DNA from: Gammaproteobacteria bacterium
Lineage (GTDB): Bacteria > Pseudomonadota > Gammaproteobacteria > UBA6429 > Thiohalophilaceae
DNA length: 7,803 nucleotides
Direction of reading: 5' to 3'
Assembly: GCA_029880425.1 (NCBI GenBank)
Contig: JAOUOK010000061.1
Coordinates: 1 to 7,803 of the forward strand
Below are positions 6,301 to 7,803 of the stretch, one piece after another (positions within the stretch are counted from its first letter, which is position 1; each line of letters begins with the position of its first letter). The notes beneath the pieces are model-generated. The model was not told where the DNA came from. It did no database searches and saw only the letters and a program-made list of their open reading frames with translations. The position numbers and the translations under genes are program-made.

Positions 6301-7153
6301 AATAGAGTAATTGCGCCAACTTTCTTCGGTATTGTCCGACCAGTTCATGTTCGGGGCCTAAAACATCAAATATTTTTAACAGTTCCTTACGAGCTGCATC
6401 ATCGTTATAACTGCGATCACGACGAATAATTTCAAGAAGCTGATCCATCGCGGCTATATAGTCACCACGTAATTTATAATGGGCACAAAGTTGTTCGCGT
6501 GCCTGGCTATTAGCAGGATCATTTTCCACCACTTGTAATAACTCATCTATATCCGGTGCAGCCATAACGGTATCAATTGAATCAAGCTGATCAAATAAGG
6601 CCAGTGCTGCCGGGTTATTTTTATCAGCAGCATTTAAACTATTAAGCAAATCGCGTGCATCATCAAAACGTTTTTCACGCATAAGTATATTGGCGAATTC
6701 AATCCGGACCATTGGGTTATCGGGTTCCGCTAATAAAATTTCCTGCATTTTTTCTAATGCTGATGTAGTTTCACCCTGCTGATAGTCTGAAATAGCTTGT
6801 TGTAGGGCGGAGTTTTCTGAAGGGCCAAGATGTTTATTTATAAATTCACGAATTTTATCTTCGGCTAAAGCCCCGGAAAACTCATCAACCACTTCACCTG
6901 CTTTTACCATTTTCACTGTTGGCACACTACGAATTGCAAACTGGCTTGCCAGGTTTTGTTGCTGATCAACTTCTATCTTTACCAGGCGGAACTGGCCATT
7001 ATACTCTGTTGCAAGTTTTTCTAAAATTGGCATCAGGCTTTTACAGGGGCCACACCATGTTGCCCAGAAATCCACGAGAACGGGAATACTATGTGAAGCC
7101 TGTAAAACTTCCTGGTTAAAATTTTCTTCGTTAACGTCAATACTAAAAGACAT
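6299..7153 (-). CDS. cnoX: Thioredoxin-TPR chaperedoxin CnoX (YbbN family)
   Basis: CnoX is a cytoplasmic holdase that protects proteins from aggregation and over-oxidation and can pass clients to GroEL/ES and DnaK (family knowledge). The product has 284 residues, the usual family length. It has an N-terminal thioredoxin domain (1-110) and a C-terminal TPR region (about 115-284, with QQAISDYQQGETTSALEKM and QLCAHYKLRGDYIAAMDQL repeats). The thioredoxin site is WCGPC at 33-37, with cis-Pro78 in SVPTVK, so the catalytic pair is intact. E. coli CnoX instead has a degenerate SxxC site. I chose the ATG at 7151-7153 because AAGG (complement of 7164-7167) is 10 bp upstream. An in-frame TTG at 7162 would be only 1 bp from that site. 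No signal peptide is present. The gene lies 19 bp downstream of the nuclease gene and is probably co-transcribed with it. Confidence 0.93.
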   Translation of the reverse strand: MSFSIDVNEENFNQEVLQASHSIPVLVDFWATWCGPCKSLMPILEKLATEYNGQFRLVKIEVDQQQNLASQFAIRSVPTVKMVKAGEVVDEFSGALAEDKIREFINKHLGPSENSALQQAISDYQQGETTSALEKMQEILLAEPDNPMVRIEFANILMREKRFDDARDLLNSLNAADKNNPAALALFDQLDSIDTVMAAPDIDELLQVVENDPANSQAREQLCAHYKLRGDYIAAMDQLLEIIRRDRSYNDDAARKELLKIFDVLGPEHELVGQYRRKLAQLLY

Positions 7154-7172
7154 GGTTGTCAAACCTTATTAT

Positions 7173-7803
7173 TTAAAATGAATATTCACTGGCAATGGCT
7201 GTAAATAGCAATTTTGTAGATACACTATAGTCAGGCCATAATAGTTGTACACCTGCTGTATAAAGTTGCATCTGCTTGCGATATGTCTCTGCAACAGTTC
7301 TTATGTTTTCGCTGTCAACATAAGGATGTGTTTTGTAATCGATAACTGTGACGTTTTTATCTTTTATCACCAGGCGATCAATAATACCATAGACGTATTT
7401 ATCCTTTTCTTTAAACTGAATAGGTACTTCGTTAAAGAACTTGTCATAATATAATGGGTCAAAATACTGGTTAAACAATTTATTACTGATAATATCCCGG
7501 CATTCTTGCCACCAGCTATCAAGATACTGCGAACTAATCTCATTTATTTCCGGGCAATAAAACTGTTCCAGCTCACTTTGTGGTTGGCGTGATAAATGAT
7601 TCAGCATCTGGTGCATAATCGTGCCACGAAGTGTATTCGTACTTTCATAGATGGCAGTATGTTCATAGTTAACGGTGTTTTGCCTGCTGGGTGAAATATC
7701 GATATCCTGATTTTGTACTTTTATAACAGAGGATAATTCACTGCTGATAATATTTTTAGTTTTGTCTTTTTTCTCTTTACAGTTGGTGATATTTTCTATT
7801 TTT
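7173..7803 (-). CDS. C-terminal PD-(D/E)XK nuclease domain of a RecB/AddA-like helicase-nuclease (partial)
   Basis: The - strand frame is open from the window edge to a stop at 7173-7175, giving 209 residues of an incomplete protein. The motifs fit the RecB-family nuclease fold found at the end of UvrD-type helicase-nucleases. They are RGTIMHQML with His64, EVPIQF (125-130), GIIDRLV with Asp142, VIDYKT with Asp155 and Lys157, and YRKQMQLYTAGV (174-185). The Asp142/Asp155/Lys157 set is the expected metal-binding and catalytic core. An ATG at 7616 is internal: the coding frame and the conserved RGTI-H motif continue upstream of it. The helicase part would lie beyond the window, so the assignment to a RecB/AddA-like exonuclease rather than a stand-alone nuclease is inferred. 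Such enzymes process double-strand ends for recombination or degrade foreign DNA. It precedes cnoX by 19 bp on the same strand. Confidence 0.82.
   Translation of the reverse strand, partial: KIENITNCKEKKDKTKNIISSELSSVIKVQNQDIDISPSRQNTVNYEHTAIYESTNTLRGTIMHQMLNHLSRQPQSELEQFYCPEINEISSQYLDSWWQECRDIISNKLFNQYFDPLYYDKFFNEVPIQFKEKDKYVYGIIDRLVIKDKNVTVIDYKTHPYVDSENIRTVAETYRKQMQLYTAGVQLLWPDYSVSTKLLFTAIASEYSF

Noticed and set aside
7154..7162. TTG at 7162 as the start of cnoX
   Set aside because: The AAGG ribosome binding site would be only 1 bp away. The ATG at 7151-7153 has normal spacing and the usual family N-terminus.

Overview
The window reads as chromosomal DNA of a moderately AT-rich gammaproteobacterium. 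Supporting this are the trmD operon order (rimM-trmD-rplS), an L19 protein very close to the enterobacterial form in sequence and length, and an xerD-dsbC neighbourhood like that of Escherichia coli. No mobile element, CRISPR array, tRNA or rRNA gene is visible. The genus cannot be fixed from this sequence alone.

Layout. Bases 1-1468 (+) hold the 3' end of rimM, complete trmD and complete rplS: 16S rRNA processing, tRNA m1G37 methylation and ribosomal protein L19. Right after rplS, at 1504-3375 (+), is an uncharacterised exported protein of about 623 residues built of helical, TPR-like repeats. Its first codons lie inside a very strong intrinsic-terminator hairpin that probably ends the rplS transcript. 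Converging on it at 3395-3787 (-) is a small FliL-domain protein with a signal-peptide-like N-terminus. Across an AT-rich divergent gap of about 140 bp, ogt (3930-4436) and xerD (4433-5362) run on the + strand and overlap by 4 bp. Then dsbC (5515-6243) has its own likely promoter and a good terminator. On the - strand, a RecB/AddA-like nuclease domain (7173 to the window edge, partial) lies 19 bp upstream of cnoX/ybbN (6299-7153), and the two probably form one transcript.

Functional themes. The left part serves translation. The middle and right parts carry genome maintenance (alkyl-DNA repair by Ogt, dimer resolution by XerD, recombination nuclease) and thiol/protein quality control (DsbC in the periplasm, CnoX in the cytoplasm). 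Most genes belong to well-known families.

The most unusual signal is the terminator that also encodes a signal peptide at 1525-1566. The 623-residue exported protein and the non-flagellar FliL-like protein are the two gene products with no clear role. I found no convincing new multi-gene system.
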